Positions 42,933-50,889 of a stretch of 64,000 nt of DNA are shown one piece after another. Both the position numbers and the translations under genes were made by a program. The stretch is from Candidatus Rubrimentiphilum sp. Its GTDB lineage: Bacteria; Vulcanimicrobiota; Vulcanimicrobiia; Vulcanimicrobiales; Vulcanimicrobiaceae. Under the pieces are notes generated by a model. The model was not told where the DNA came from and searched no databases. It saw only the letters and a program-made list of their open reading frames with translations. Where the stretch lies: NCBI GenBank assembly GCA_035710515.1, contig DASTDE010000001.1:930001-994000 (forward strand), written 5' to 3'. The stretch's first letter is position 1. Every line of letters starts with the position of its first letter.

Positions 42933-42980
42933 TGCCCATAAATTGTACTACTGCGGCTTGCTGGATACAAGATATTGTGG
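42933..42980 (-). promoter_or_regulatory. Tandem NrdR-like boxes upstream of nrdJ
   Basis: ATACAAGATATTGTGG (42965-42980) matches the NrdR consensus ACACAATATATTGTGT at 13 of 16 positions. A weaker copy, TGCCCATAAATTGTAC (42933-42948, 9 of 16), lies exactly 32 bp away, the usual spacing of paired NrdR boxes. They are about 95-142 nt upstream of the nrdJ start. The rest of the 279-nt gap shows no further signal. Confidence 0.6.
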
Positions 42981-43117
42981 TTTGGGTCCTTGTGCGCAAG
43001 CTGTCCAGAACGTCAAAAATCTGTGTAGTCGGGACCGCTTACGGTGGAGAGCCGGCCTCGGCGGTGAGGGCGCTGTGGAAACTTCCGAGGATAGCGGGGA
43101 CAAATGGACCAAAACGC

Positions 43118-43609
43118 ATGCGGATGCTCGGCCCTGACCGCTTCGCGCCCCGTCTCCACGACATCGCGCTGGCCGAGCTCAGCGAGGCCGGGATCCGTGG
43201 CCTCATAATCGACCTCGACAACACCCTTTTGGGCTTTCGCGAGACCGAATTGGCCGCCGAGCACCTGGCCTGGGTGCGCGAGGCGCACGAGCGCGGCTTC
43301 GCAATGGTCATGGTGTCGAACAATTTCAGCGATCGCGTGCGCGGCATTGCAGCGCAATTGCACATCGGCTGCATCCCGAATGCGCTCAAACCGCTGCCGT
43401 TCGGTTTTCTGCGCGCGCTCAAGCATTTGGGATTGCCGCGCAAACAGGTGGCCGTTGTCGGCGATCAGCTTTTCACCGATGTTTTGGGCGCGAAACTCTG
43501 CGGAAATCTCTATACCATCTTGACCGAACCGATCGAAACCAAAGACTTTCCAATTACGATGATGTTCCGGTTCTTCGAGCGGCTGATGCTACCGCCGCGG
43601 CGCCGGTGA
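43118..43609 (+). CDS. YqeG-family HAD phosphatase
   Basis: The 163-aa protein is a type IIIA HAD-family phosphatase. The first motif is GLIIDLDNTLLGF (the nucleophile Asp lies in DLDNTLL), the second is MVSNNF, and the third is AVVGDQLFTDVLGAK. Gram-positive homologues (YqeG, PGPP) dephosphorylate phosphatidylglycerophosphate. ATG 43118 is chosen; a longer frame reaches into the promoter region of the gap. Its stop overlaps the aroE GTG by 4 nt, so the two are translationally coupled. Confidence 0.88.
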   Translation: MRMLGPDRFAPRLHDIALAELSEAGIRGLIIDLDNTLLGFRETELAAEHLAWVREAHERGFAMVMVSNNFSDRVRGIAAQLHIGCIPNALKPLPFGFLRALKHLGLPRKQVAVVGDQLFTDVLGAKLCGNLYTILTEPIETKDFPITMMFRFFERLMLPPRRR

Positions 43610-44343
43610 AACTCGCGCTGATCGGCGATCCCGTCGAACACAGCCGCAGTCCGGAACTCCACGGACGGTTTCTGGAAGAGGCGGGAATCGAAGGCACATA
43701 CACTGCGATCCGCGTCGCACGCGGTGGCGGAGCTGAAGCCGTCCGCAAATTACGCGCGGAAGGTTACATCGGGCTGAACGTAACTACGCCGTTAAAAGAA
43801 GAAGTGTTGAGCGCTTGCGATGAGCTGGACGAAGACGCGCGGATGTCGGAAGCGGTAAACACGATATTTCTTGGGCGCACTATTTTGGGTAGCAATACCG
43901 ATGGTGTTGGAGCGCGCTCCGCGCTGGAAACTGCGTTAGGCCAGCCCGTCGCGCTCGAGCGTGTCGGCATCCTCGGCACCGGTGCGACTGCGCGCGCAAT
44001 TCTCGCTCAACTGCACGAGACGGACGCCTACACGTACGTCTGGGGGCGCGACCACGATAAAGTGCTTGCATTGTGCGACCGTTTTGAAGCACAACAATGG
44101 CCTGAGAGCCGGCCGGAGATCGTGATCTCAACGCTACCGCCGAAGACTGACTTGCCAAAACACGTGCTGGAGCACGTGCGCAAAGCGGATCTCGTGATGG
44201 ACACGAACTACGGATCGCGCTCTACGCTGGAAGCGCTCTTGCAACGCGAGGTGATGAAGGGCGGCCATATGCTGGAAGCACAAGCGCGCGCATCTTTCGA
44301 TTTCTGGTTAGCGCACGCTCAAGAACAAGCCGAGCGTCTATGA
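43606..44343 (+). CDS. aroE: Shikimate dehydrogenase
   Basis: AroE reduces 3-dehydroshikimate with NADPH in aromatic amino-acid synthesis. The 245-aa protein starts MKLALIGDPVEHSRSPELHG; the catalytic K64 in NVTTPLKEEV and D99 in GSNTDGVG are intact, and the cofactor loop is GILGTGATARAIL. It is slightly shorter than E. coli AroE (272 aa), but the C-terminal part is complete. GTG 43606 overlaps the YqeG-like stop. A tRNA-Ser follows on the opposite strand 3 nt later. Confidence 0.92.
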   Translation: MKLALIGDPVEHSRSPELHGRFLEEAGIEGTYTAIRVARGGGAEAVRKLRAEGYIGLNVTTPLKEEVLSACDELDEDARMSEAVNTIFLGRTILGSNTDGVGARSALETALGQPVALERVGILGTGATARAILAQLHETDAYTYVWGRDHDKVLALCDRFEAQQWPESRPEIVISTLPPKTDLPKHVLEHVRKADLVMDTNYGSRSTLEALLQREVMKGGHMLEAQARASFDFWLAHAQEQAERL

Positions 44344-44346
44344 ATT

Positions 44347-44433
44347 CGGAGAGGGGGAGATTCGAACTCCCGAGACGCTTTCACGTCTGCTCGCTTTCCA
44401 AGCGAGTGCATTCAACCGCTCTGCCACCTCTCC
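44347..44433 (-). tRNA. tRNA-Ser (anticodon GGA)
   Basis: The 87-nt minus-strand gene has acceptor stem GGAGAGG/CCTCTCC, discriminator G, anticodon loop TTGGAAA (GGA), a long variable arm (AGACGTGAAAGCGTCT) and T-arm GGGAGTTCGAATCTCCC. CCA is not encoded. It abuts the aroE stop on the opposite strand. Confidence 0.95.
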
Positions 44434-44456
44434 CGGTGGGGCCCGTCAAGCCGCTA

Positions 44457-45335
44457 TTATATCCCGGCTGGGTGCCAGATCGTTTTGATCTCGCTGTACA
44501 TCGCGATGTCGTCCAAACTCTGAGCGGCGGGTGAAAACCATTCGTCCCGTTTCTGACGGTGAAGAACGTGCGTGCGTTTGACGTTGTCGGACGCCTCGCG
44601 TTGCAAATCCGTCGTCAGCGGGCCATCGATAAACGCAAGCGCATTGACGTCCATGTGCTTAGCCAGCACTGGGCCCAGTTCGCTGCGGAAACCGGTGATG
44701 ATGTTCACGACGCCTGCCGGTACATCGCTCGTCGCTAACGCTTCGGCGAAAACAACAGCGGTGCGCGGATCTTTCTCGGAGGGGACGAGCACCACGGCAT
44801 TGCCGGCGACCAGCGCCGGCAATAATACTGAAACCAATCCCAGCAGCGCAGGCTCATCAGGAGCAAGGATCCCAACGACGCCGGTCGGCTCGGCGGTCGA
44901 AAAGTTGAAGTGCGGGCCGCCGACGGGATTACGCGTCGAAAGCAACGCGTTGTACTTGTCGCACCATCCCGCATACCACACGACACGGTCGATCGTAGCC
45001 ACGACTTCGGCCTCGGCGTCGCCGGCCGAAAGATTCATTCCCTCGCGTACGCGATCGACGAGCTCCTCGTGGCGGGCTTCCATCATCTCCGCGAGGCGAT
45101 AGAGAATCAGGCCGCGCGTTCCCGGAGCCGTCGCCAGCCATTTGGGCTGCGCCGCTCGTGCCGCGACGACTGCGTCCCGGATGTCTTTGCGCGACCCGCG
45201 CGCGATGTTCGCACCGAACTCCGAGCCGTCCCATAAGGGATCGCTGCGGCCGGATTCCGATCGCACGAACGCGCCGTTGATGAAGAGCTTGTACATCTTG
45301 CGGACGGCAAGCCTGGGTCGATCGACTTTGGGCAT
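44457..45335 (-). CDS. Truncated aldehyde-dehydrogenase-like protein without catalytic residues
   Basis: The 292-aa protein matches only the N-terminal NAD-binding part of aldehyde dehydrogenases: KLFINGAFVRSESGR, ARAAQPKWLATAPGTRGLIL, VLVPSEKDPRTA and VPAGVVNIITG. It stops near FIDGPLTTDLQREASDNVKR and lacks both the catalytic Glu (ELGG region) and Cys (GxVC). A short family of this type is often found beside deoC and a full-length ALDH; here that pair lies 11 kb away. A structural or regulatory partner role is possible; a decayed gene is the alternative. Start ATG 45335 is uncertain (ATG 45296 also fits). Confidence 0.7.
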   Translation of the reverse strand: MPKVDRPRLAVRKMYKLFINGAFVRSESGRSDPLWDGSEFGANIARGSRKDIRDAVVAARAAQPKWLATAPGTRGLILYRLAEMMEARHEELVDRVREGMNLSAGDAEAEVVATIDRVVWYAGWCDKYNALLSTRNPVGGPHFNFSTAEPTGVVGILAPDEPALLGLVSVLLPALVAGNAVVLVPSEKDPRTAVVFAEALATSDVPAGVVNIITGFRSELGPVLAKHMDVNALAFIDGPLTTDLQREASDNVKRTHVLHRQKRDEWFSPAAQSLDDIAMYSEIKTIWHPAGI

Positions 45336-45399
45336 GCCGCGAGCTACGACGCAGGGGAGGCGGGACCCTATGGGGGTATATGCCCGAGGGAGGCTCCAT

Positions 45400-45954
45400 A
45401 TGACGACCACTAAGCCGTTTTTGTCCGACGTACAAGAGCTGCGGCGGCGCGCGCGAGAGAACATGATGCGCGGTTCGGTTACCAGCGATTACAAGGGTGA
45501 CATAAAGCAAGCCGTAGCGGTACTGAATGCAGCGCTAGCGACCGAGATCGTGTGCGTCCTGCGCTACAAGCGCCACTATTACATGGCCAAGGGCATTGCA
45601 AAAGACTCCGTTGCCGGCGAGTTCTTACAGCACGCCAACGAGGAGCAAGGCCACGCCGACATGATTGCCGAGCGCATCACGCAGCTCGGCGGCGAGCCCG
45701 ATTTCAATCCGGAAGGGCTCGCGACGCGCAGCCACTCGGAGTACAAAGAAGGCGACGACCTCGTGGACATGATCAAGGAAAACTTGGTCGCCGAACGCGT
45801 CGCCATCGAGTCATATCGCGAGATCGTGCGTTTCTTCGGCGACAACGATCCGACCACGCGCCGGATGATCGAGGAGATCCTCGCGGTGGAAGAAGAGCAC
45901 GCCAACGACATGGTTGACCTGCTCGAGCAGCACGGATCGAACGGTAAGCGCTAG
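45400..45954 (+). CDS. Ferritin-like diiron protein (bacterioferritin/Dps-like)
   Basis: The 184-aa four-helix protein has a diiron ligand pattern: ALATEIVCVLRYKRHYY (Glu), HANEEQGHADMIAERI (E-x-x-H type), and LVAERVAIESYREIV then VEEEHANDMVDLL. This fits the ferritin/bacterioferritin family rather than Dps, which binds iron at the interface, but family is not sharp. GAGGGAGG lies 5 nt before ATG 45400. The gene is divergent from the ALDH-like gene. Iron storage or redox protection is inferred. Confidence 0.8.
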   Translation: MTTTKPFLSDVQELRRRARENMMRGSVTSDYKGDIKQAVAVLNAALATEIVCVLRYKRHYYMAKGIAKDSVAGEFLQHANEEQGHADMIAERITQLGGEPDFNPEGLATRSHSEYKEGDDLVDMIKENLVAERVAIESYREIVRFFGDNDPTTRRMIEEILAVEEEHANDMVDLLEQHGSNGKR

Positions 45955-46436
45955 GGACGCGGTTTATGCGTCTGCGTGAAGACTTTTACGAGCTTTCCGC
46001 CCCGTAACGCATACGTCGTAACGACGTTCAGCGTGCAGTGGAGGTCGTCGCAAGCGTCAACGTATAAAAACTGTTTCGCGAACCGGATGTGAATGGAAGT
46101 GGGCCCGGCGCCCCAGTCGCTGCCCCAACTGGCAGTCGCAACCTTCGAGAGAAGCACCGCGCCGTTTTTGCGTTCGTCGAAAGCATACGCCGCAGCTTCC
46201 CCGCCGTCGGCCGGATAATCGCACGCCAGCACAACAACTGCCTGTTGCGTGCCCTTGGCCAGACTGCCCTCAACGACGGAATGCACATTTAAATCAAAGC
46301 CCGCGCCCATCTTGTCGTCAAAATAGGAAAAGCTGCCCTTCCGCATGACCACCGGAACCGGCACGTTCGACGGGCACGGGTTCGTGGCGTAGGTGAAGTT
46401 CATAAAGTCGACGGCCAAGAGCAACGGCGCGATCAT
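45951..46436 (-). CDS. Hypothetical protein
   Basis: The 161-aa product begins MIAPLLLAVDFMNFTYATNP, perhaps a short signal peptide, and contains two Cys near the middle and end (LACDYPADGG, DACDDLHC). The rest is beta-rich (ASWGSDWGAGPTSIHIRFA, TTYALRGGKLVKVF). No family is recognised. It overlaps the ferritin-like stop by 4 nt and the next gene upstream (the cobalamin-binding-like protein, stop 46433) by 4 nt; the two minus-strand genes are coupled. Confidence 0.5.
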   Translation of the reverse strand: MIAPLLLAVDFMNFTYATNPCPSNVPVPVVMRKGSFSYFDDKMGAGFDLNVHSVVEGSLAKGTQQAVVVLACDYPADGGEAAAYAFDERKNGAVLLSKVATASWGSDWGAGPTSIHIRFAKQFLYVDACDDLHCTLNVVTTYALRGGKLVKVFTQTHKPRP

Positions 46437-47308
46437 GCTGCCTCCGGATGAAGAAACGAAGCGAAAATCTCGATCGTGTCAACCAAACGCGGTCCGGGAC
46501 GGTTCACATACGCGTTTCCGTCCACCGGATGCACGCGTCCTTCGCGCACCGCGCGTAGCCCCATCCACTCGGGACGCGCCTGCAGCTCCCTCAATGCCTC
46601 AAGCGTCTTCGGCAAACCGTAACCGCATGGAGCGACAATGATTGCATCGGGATCGGCTGCGGTAATCTCGTCCCAGGAGAGCCGCCGCGAGTTCGCTCCA
46701 GGATTTGAAAGCACCGGGTCGCCGCCCGCGGCTTCGACAAGTCCGGGCGTCCAGTGTCCGGCGCCCATCGGTGGATCGGTCCATTCGAGCACCAGCACGC
46801 GCGGCGCGAACTCCGCGGCAGCATAATCGCGCACGGCGGCTTCGCGGCGCCGCAATGCATCGACGACCTCGCGCGCTTTCCACTGAACGCCGGTTAACTC
46901 GCCCAGCGTCATGATGTTCGCATACACGTCCTCCAGCGAAGACGGTTCGAGGGAAACGACGCGCGGATCGGAGGTCAGACGCCGGGCCGCGCGATCGACG
47001 ATCGCATACGAAACGGCGCAAACTTCGCAGAGCTCCTGCGTTACGATGAGATCCGGTTTCAGCTGTTCGAGTAACTCCGCATTCAGCGTGTAGAGACTCG
47101 AGCCGGCATGCAGCGCGCGACGGACGTGACGATCGATCGCGGCCGAAGAATCGGCGAAAGCGAGGGCCGAGGCCGTCAGGCGGGGCAGGCGCAGCGCCTC
47201 CGGCGGGTAGTCACACTCGTGCGTGACCCCGACCAGATCGCCGCCCGCTCCAATGGCAAAAAGCGTCTCCGTGGCGCTCGGAAGCAAGCTAACTATGCGC
47301 AACGGCAC
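46433..47308 (-). CDS. Cobalamin/iron-siderophore-binding-like protein (BtuF-type, Peripla_BP_2) without signal peptide
   Basis: The fold is that of class III periplasmic binding proteins: the protein opens with RIVSLLPSATETLFAIGAGG and continues VGVTHECDYPPEALRLP, PDLIVTQELCEVCAV and PDAIIVAPCGYGLPKTLEAL. From GTG 47308 it is about 291 aa and shows no signal peptide, so it may be cytosolic or exported by an unseen start. The longer frame to 47512 is unlikely, since it overlaps the divergent kinase region. No BtuC/BtuD transporter is adjacent. The B12-dependent RNR gives a reason for cobalamin binding, but the ligand is inference. Confidence 0.72.
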   Translation of the reverse strand: MPLRIVSLLPSATETLFAIGAGGDLVGVTHECDYPPEALRLPRLTASALAFADSSAAIDRHVRRALHAGSSLYTLNAELLEQLKPDLIVTQELCEVCAVSYAIVDRAARRLTSDPRVVSLEPSSLEDVYANIMTLGELTGVQWKAREVVDALRRREAAVRDYAAAEFAPRVLVLEWTDPPMGAGHWTPGLVEAAGGDPVLSNPGANSRRLSWDEITAADPDAIIVAPCGYGLPKTLEALRELQARPEWMGLRAVREGRVHPVDGNAYVNRPGPRLVDTIEIFASFLHPEAA

Positions 47309-47341
47309 TTCAATCCGCGCTTGTATGGGAATAACCTGCGC

Positions 47342-48955
47342 GTGGAACAGGCAACCGTCGACGAACATGTGCCGTCCAAGGGCGCGCGATCCCGTGAAAT
47401 TCTGGCGACCCTCGCCCGCCACGGAGTAAGCGCCGCTACCGGCCACCCCGCCGCCGAGCAGCTCCGGCTGGCGTGCGAAGAGCTCGGCACGACGTTCATC
47501 AAACTCGGCCAATCGCTCTCGACCCGCGCCGATCTCTTACCGGCCGACTATCGCGCCGAACTGCAAAAACTGACCGACAATGTTCCGCCCGTGCCGTACG
47601 AAGAAATCGCCGCGGTCATTCGTGATGAGCTCGGTGCGGCACCCGACAAGCTCTTCGCGCGCTTCGATCGTACGGCGTTGGGATCCGCATCGATCGGCCA
47701 GGTTCACGCCGCCACGCTTCACGACGGCCGGGAAGTCGTCGTCAAAGTGATCAAGCCGGGCGTCGAAGATCTCGTAGGCATCGATTTGCAGATTCTGGAC
47801 GACCTCGCCGGAAAAGCGTCGAAGCGCTGGCCGGTTTTGGATGAGTACGGCGCGGGCGATCTGGTCGAGGAGTTCGCCGACACGCTGCGCTACGAGCTCG
47901 ACTTCACGCGCGAGGCCGCCAGCGCCGAGCTGTTCCGGGCGTTCTTTCAAGACGAGCCCGGCATAAAGATACCGGAAGTGATCTACGAACGCTCGTCGGC
48001 GCGAGTGATTACGCTCGAACGCCTTCACGGTCAAAAGCCGGCCGAGCTTTCGGAACGCGCGCAACGGAAGCGCGAAGTGGCCGGCGAGCGGGTCGCGCGG
48101 TTCATTTTGGAGCCGGCCTTCGGCGAAGGCGTCTTCTATGCGGATCCGCATAGCGGGAATTTTGTCGTCATGCCGGGCGGCGCGATTGGCGTCATGGACT
48201 TCGGCATGACGGGCAGACTAGCGCCGGAAGTGCGGCGCCGGGTAGCGGATATCTTCACCGCGTTCGATCGGCGCGATCCCGAACGCGTCACCGATCGCCT
48301 CTTACAGGTCGCAGGACCGACGCATCCGGTAGACCGCGCCGCCCTAGGCGGCGAGATCGCGCGCATCTTGGAACGTCATTTGGCCGCGGACTTGAAGAGT
48401 ATGGAGTTCGGCGATGCACTGACGGAGATGCTCGACGTCGTGCGCTGCTACAAGTTGCGGCTGCCGGGGCCGGTCGCGCTGCTCTTCAAAGCGCTGGTCA
48501 TGTGTGAAGGTTTGATCGAGACGATCAGTCCGAACGCCAACATGAGCTCGTTCGTCGCATCACTCTCGGAGAAGATTCTCTATCAGCGGTTAAACGGTCA
48601 GGACTGGGCCGGAAACATCCGCAACACGGCGATCGACGCGGCCGAGCTGAGCATCGAGCTGCCGCGCAGAGTCGATCGCGTGCTCTCGGAGGTCGAGCGC
48701 GGCAACTTGCGCGTCTGGGCGCGCATGGAGGACTTCGAACCTGCGCTGGCCCGCTTCGAACGCGCGATTGAGACGACGAACGCGACGATGTTGGCTTCGG
48801 CGTGCATCGTCGGCTTGGCGATCGTGATGCTCGTCTATCACCCGCAGGGCTGGGGCCGCTGGATCGGCTATGCGTTCTGGTCGGTCGTGGCAATCGCGTT
48901 TCTGTTCAGTCTGCGAACCGTCTGGGCGACCTTGAAGAAACGGAAGGTCCGGTAG
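47342..48955 (+). CDS. UbiB/AarF ABC1-type atypical kinase
   Basis: The protein (537 aa from GTG 47342) is a member of the UbiB family needed for ubiquinone or terpenoid-quinone function. The KxGQ motif is present as IKLGQSLSTRADLLP. The Ala-rich loop is ALGSASIGQVHAATL, and the catalytic and metal motifs are in YADPHSGNFVV and VMDFGMTG. Two C-terminal membrane helices (ASACIVGLAIVMLVYH and GYAFWSVVAIAFLFSL) anchor it. TTG 47321 is an alternative start. It is divergent from the binding-protein gene with a 33-nt gap, and a small lipoprotein gene follows. Confidence 0.85.
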   Translation: MEQATVDEHVPSKGARSREILATLARHGVSAATGHPAAEQLRLACEELGTTFIKLGQSLSTRADLLPADYRAELQKLTDNVPPVPYEEIAAVIRDELGAAPDKLFARFDRTALGSASIGQVHAATLHDGREVVVKVIKPGVEDLVGIDLQILDDLAGKASKRWPVLDEYGAGDLVEEFADTLRYELDFTREAASAELFRAFFQDEPGIKIPEVIYERSSARVITLERLHGQKPAELSERAQRKREVAGERVARFILEPAFGEGVFYADPHSGNFVVMPGGAIGVMDFGMTGRLAPEVRRRVADIFTAFDRRDPERVTDRLLQVAGPTHPVDRAALGGEIARILERHLAADLKSMEFGDALTEMLDVVRCYKLRLPGPVALLFKALVMCEGLIETISPNANMSSFVASLSEKILYQRLNGQDWAGNIRNTAIDAAELSIELPRRVDRVLSEVERGNLRVWARMEDFEPALARFERAIETTNATMLASACIVGLAIVMLVYHPQGWGRWIGYAFWSVVAIAFLFSLRTVWATLKKRKVR

Positions 48956-48969
48956 AGAATACCTGGGGC

Positions 48970-49422
48970 GTGAACAGACTGGTGCTGGTTGCCGTTATGG
49001 CGGCCGGGATAGCCGTAGCGGGCTGCGGCGGAGGTTACGGCGGCATTACGATTCCGGGCAGCGGCTCATGCCTCTTTAGCGGGCTGACGCAGCTGATCTA
49101 CCCGATGCCGGGGGCGACGAACGTGCCTGACGCGCCGCAGCAGATCGTCTTTGCGACCAGTCAGCTTTTTCCAAGCGGCTTCGACGTGCTCATCAGCAGC
49201 GATTCGAACCCCAACAACGCTGTAAACGGCACGGCCGCATTCTTCCAGCGCATTCAAGCGTCGCAAGTCCCGTCGCCGTCGGCTACGCTGCAGATCAGTA
49301 ATCCGTTTTATGAAAGCGCGTCGTTAAGCACGTCGTTCCCGCATGGGACGTACTATGTGTTCCTCAACGACTCGCGCGTGAGTTGCACGCCGACTTCGGC
49401 CGGTTCGTTTACAACCCAGTAA
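48970..49422 (+). CDS. Small lipoprotein of unknown function
   Basis: GTG 48970 gives a 150-aa product with a lipoprotein signal (MNRLVLVAVMAAGIAVAGC, lipobox VAGC) and a Gly-rich stretch (GGGYGGITIPGSGSC). The mature domain carries Pro-rich and aromatic strands (IYPMPGATNVPDAPQQIVFA, YYVFLNDSRVSC) that resemble a small beta-sandwich. It is 14 nt downstream of the kinase gene and may share its transcript. A longer frame upstream lies within the kinase gene and is rejected. The icd stop is 3 nt away, convergent. Confidence 0.65.
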   Translation: MNRLVLVAVMAAGIAVAGCGGGYGGITIPGSGSCLFSGLTQLIYPMPGATNVPDAPQQIVFATSQLFPSGFDVLISSDSNPNNAVNGTAAFFQRIQASQVPSPSATLQISNPFYESASLSTSFPHGTYYVFLNDSRVSCTPTSAGSFTTQ

Positions 49423-49425
49423 GAG

Positions 49426-50889
49426 TCACTCGCCTTGGGCGAGCGAGAAGCCGCGGCTCCCGTCGAACGTGTACAGGCCTTCAGTCTTTATGACGTCAAA
49501 GCCGGCGCCGCCCATCGCCGCGAGAATCTCGGCCACGGCACGATTTGAAAAGCCGTCGCCCTCAAAGCGGCAGCTCCAGTGATCGCTCCAGAACGTGTCG
49601 GGATTGCCGTTGGGCCAGACTTTGGTTCCGCGGTTGCTGATGACCGTAAGTTTAGCGCCTGTGAGTTTCAGGGCATTGATACGGTCCGCGATCGTGTCGG
49701 GATTGCCGTCGGGGAGATCGATGAAGACGTCGACGCCGGTGTGCTTTTTGGCTGAGCGCTTGCCGGCGGCGCGCACGGAGACGTTCATCTGCGCGTCCTT
49801 GGCATACTCGACCGGCTGCAAGTTTTGCGGGCGTTCTCCCAATCGCGCGATCACAGCGGTAGCGAACTCTTTGGTGCCGACTTTCTCTTTGCTGACGCCT
49901 TCCTTATAGATGTCGTAGGTGTGAACGCCGTCCTCGATGGTGCGCAGCCAAGCGTTGTGGGCGCGCTCGGCGACTTCGCCTTGACCGATATGCGAGAGCA
50001 TGAGCAGCGCGCCATGAAAGAGGCCCGACGGATTGGCCATATTCTGACCGGCGCGGCGCGGCGCCGAACCGTGAATCGCTTCGAACATGGAGCAGTGGTC
50101 GCCGATATTGGCCGAACCGGCTAACCCGACGGACCCCGTGATCTGCGCGGCGACGTCGGAGAGCACGTCACCGTACAGATTCGGCATCACCAAAACGTCA
50201 AACGCTTCAGGGGTGTCTGCCATCTTGGCTGCGCCGATATCCACGATCCAGTGCTCGTTTTCGATGTCGGGATACTCGGTCGCGATTTCATCGAAGACCT
50301 TATGGAACAGCCCGTCCGTGATCTTCATGATGTTGTCTTTGGTGAAACAAGTCACTTTCTTGCGCTTGTTGGCGCGCGCGTACTCGAACGCGTAGCGTAC
50401 GATCCGCTCGCTGCCCGGGCGCGAAATCAGCTTCAGGCACTGCGTGACTTGCTCGGTCTGGCGGTGTTCGATTCCGCCGTAGACGTCCTCTTCGTTCTCA
50501 CGCACGATTACGAGGTTCATCTTCGGATGTTTCGTCGCGATATACGGATGCAGCGAGGCGCAGGGCCGCACGTTGGCATACATGCCGAGCGTCTTGCGCA
50601 CGGTGACGTTGAGCGACTTAAAGCCGCCGCCCTGGGGCGTTGTAATCGGCGCTTTTAGGAAGACTTTCGTGCGGCGCAGCGAGTCCCAGGAACTGGGCTC
50701 TATTCCGTTGGTGATGCCGCGCGAGTAAATGCTCTCGCCGATCTCGATGCGCTCCATATCGAGGCGCGCGCCGGCCTCCATGATGATGCGCAGCGTCGCA
50801 TCCATGATTTCGGGACCGATGCCGTCGCCGTACGCCACGGTTATTGGGGTCTTTTTTGCGGTTAGAGTGACCACTGGTTCGCGTTCCAT
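49426..50889 (-). CDS. icd: NADP-dependent isocitrate dehydrogenase (long form)
   Basis: Icd oxidatively decarboxylates isocitrate to 2-oxoglutarate. The 487-aa protein has the metal/isocitrate residues in IVRENEEDVYGGIEH and NLYGDVLSDVAAQITGSVGLAGSANIGDH, and AIHGSAPRRAGQNMANPSG. It is the longer branch found in Thermus and Rickettsia, with a C-terminal extra domain (VDVFIDLPDGNPDTIADRIN, then WSDHWSCRFEGDGFSNRAV). ATG 50889 overlaps the SBP gene by 28 nt; GTG 50874 would shorten this to 13. Coenzyme choice (NADP) is inferred from the family. Last gene of the operon. Confidence 0.88.
   Translation of the reverse strand: MEREPVVTLTAKKTPITVAYGDGIGPEIMDATLRIIMEAGARLDMERIEIGESIYSRGITNGIEPSSWDSLRRTKVFLKAPITTPQGGGFKSLNVTVRKTLGMYANVRPCASLHPYIATKHPKMNLVIVRENEEDVYGGIEHRQTEQVTQCLKLISRPGSERIVRYAFEYARANKRKKVTCFTKDNIMKITDGLFHKVFDEIATEYPDIENEHWIVDIGAAKMADTPEAFDVLVMPNLYGDVLSDVAAQITGSVGLAGSANIGDHCSMFEAIHGSAPRRAGQNMANPSGLFHGALLMLSHIGQGEVAERAHNAWLRTIEDGVHTYDIYKEGVSKEKVGTKEFATAVIARLGERPQNLQPVEYAKDAQMNVSVRAAGKRSAKKHTGVDVFIDLPDGNPDTIADRINALKLTGAKLTVISNRGTKVWPNGNPDTFWSDHWSCRFEGDGFSNRAVAEILAAMGGAGFDVIKTEGLYTFDGSRGFSLAQGE

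Noticed and set aside
42839-43117. Cobalamin riboswitch upstream of nrdJ
   Set aside because: I looked for the B12-box pattern and its conserved helices and found neither; only the NrdR-like boxes stand out.
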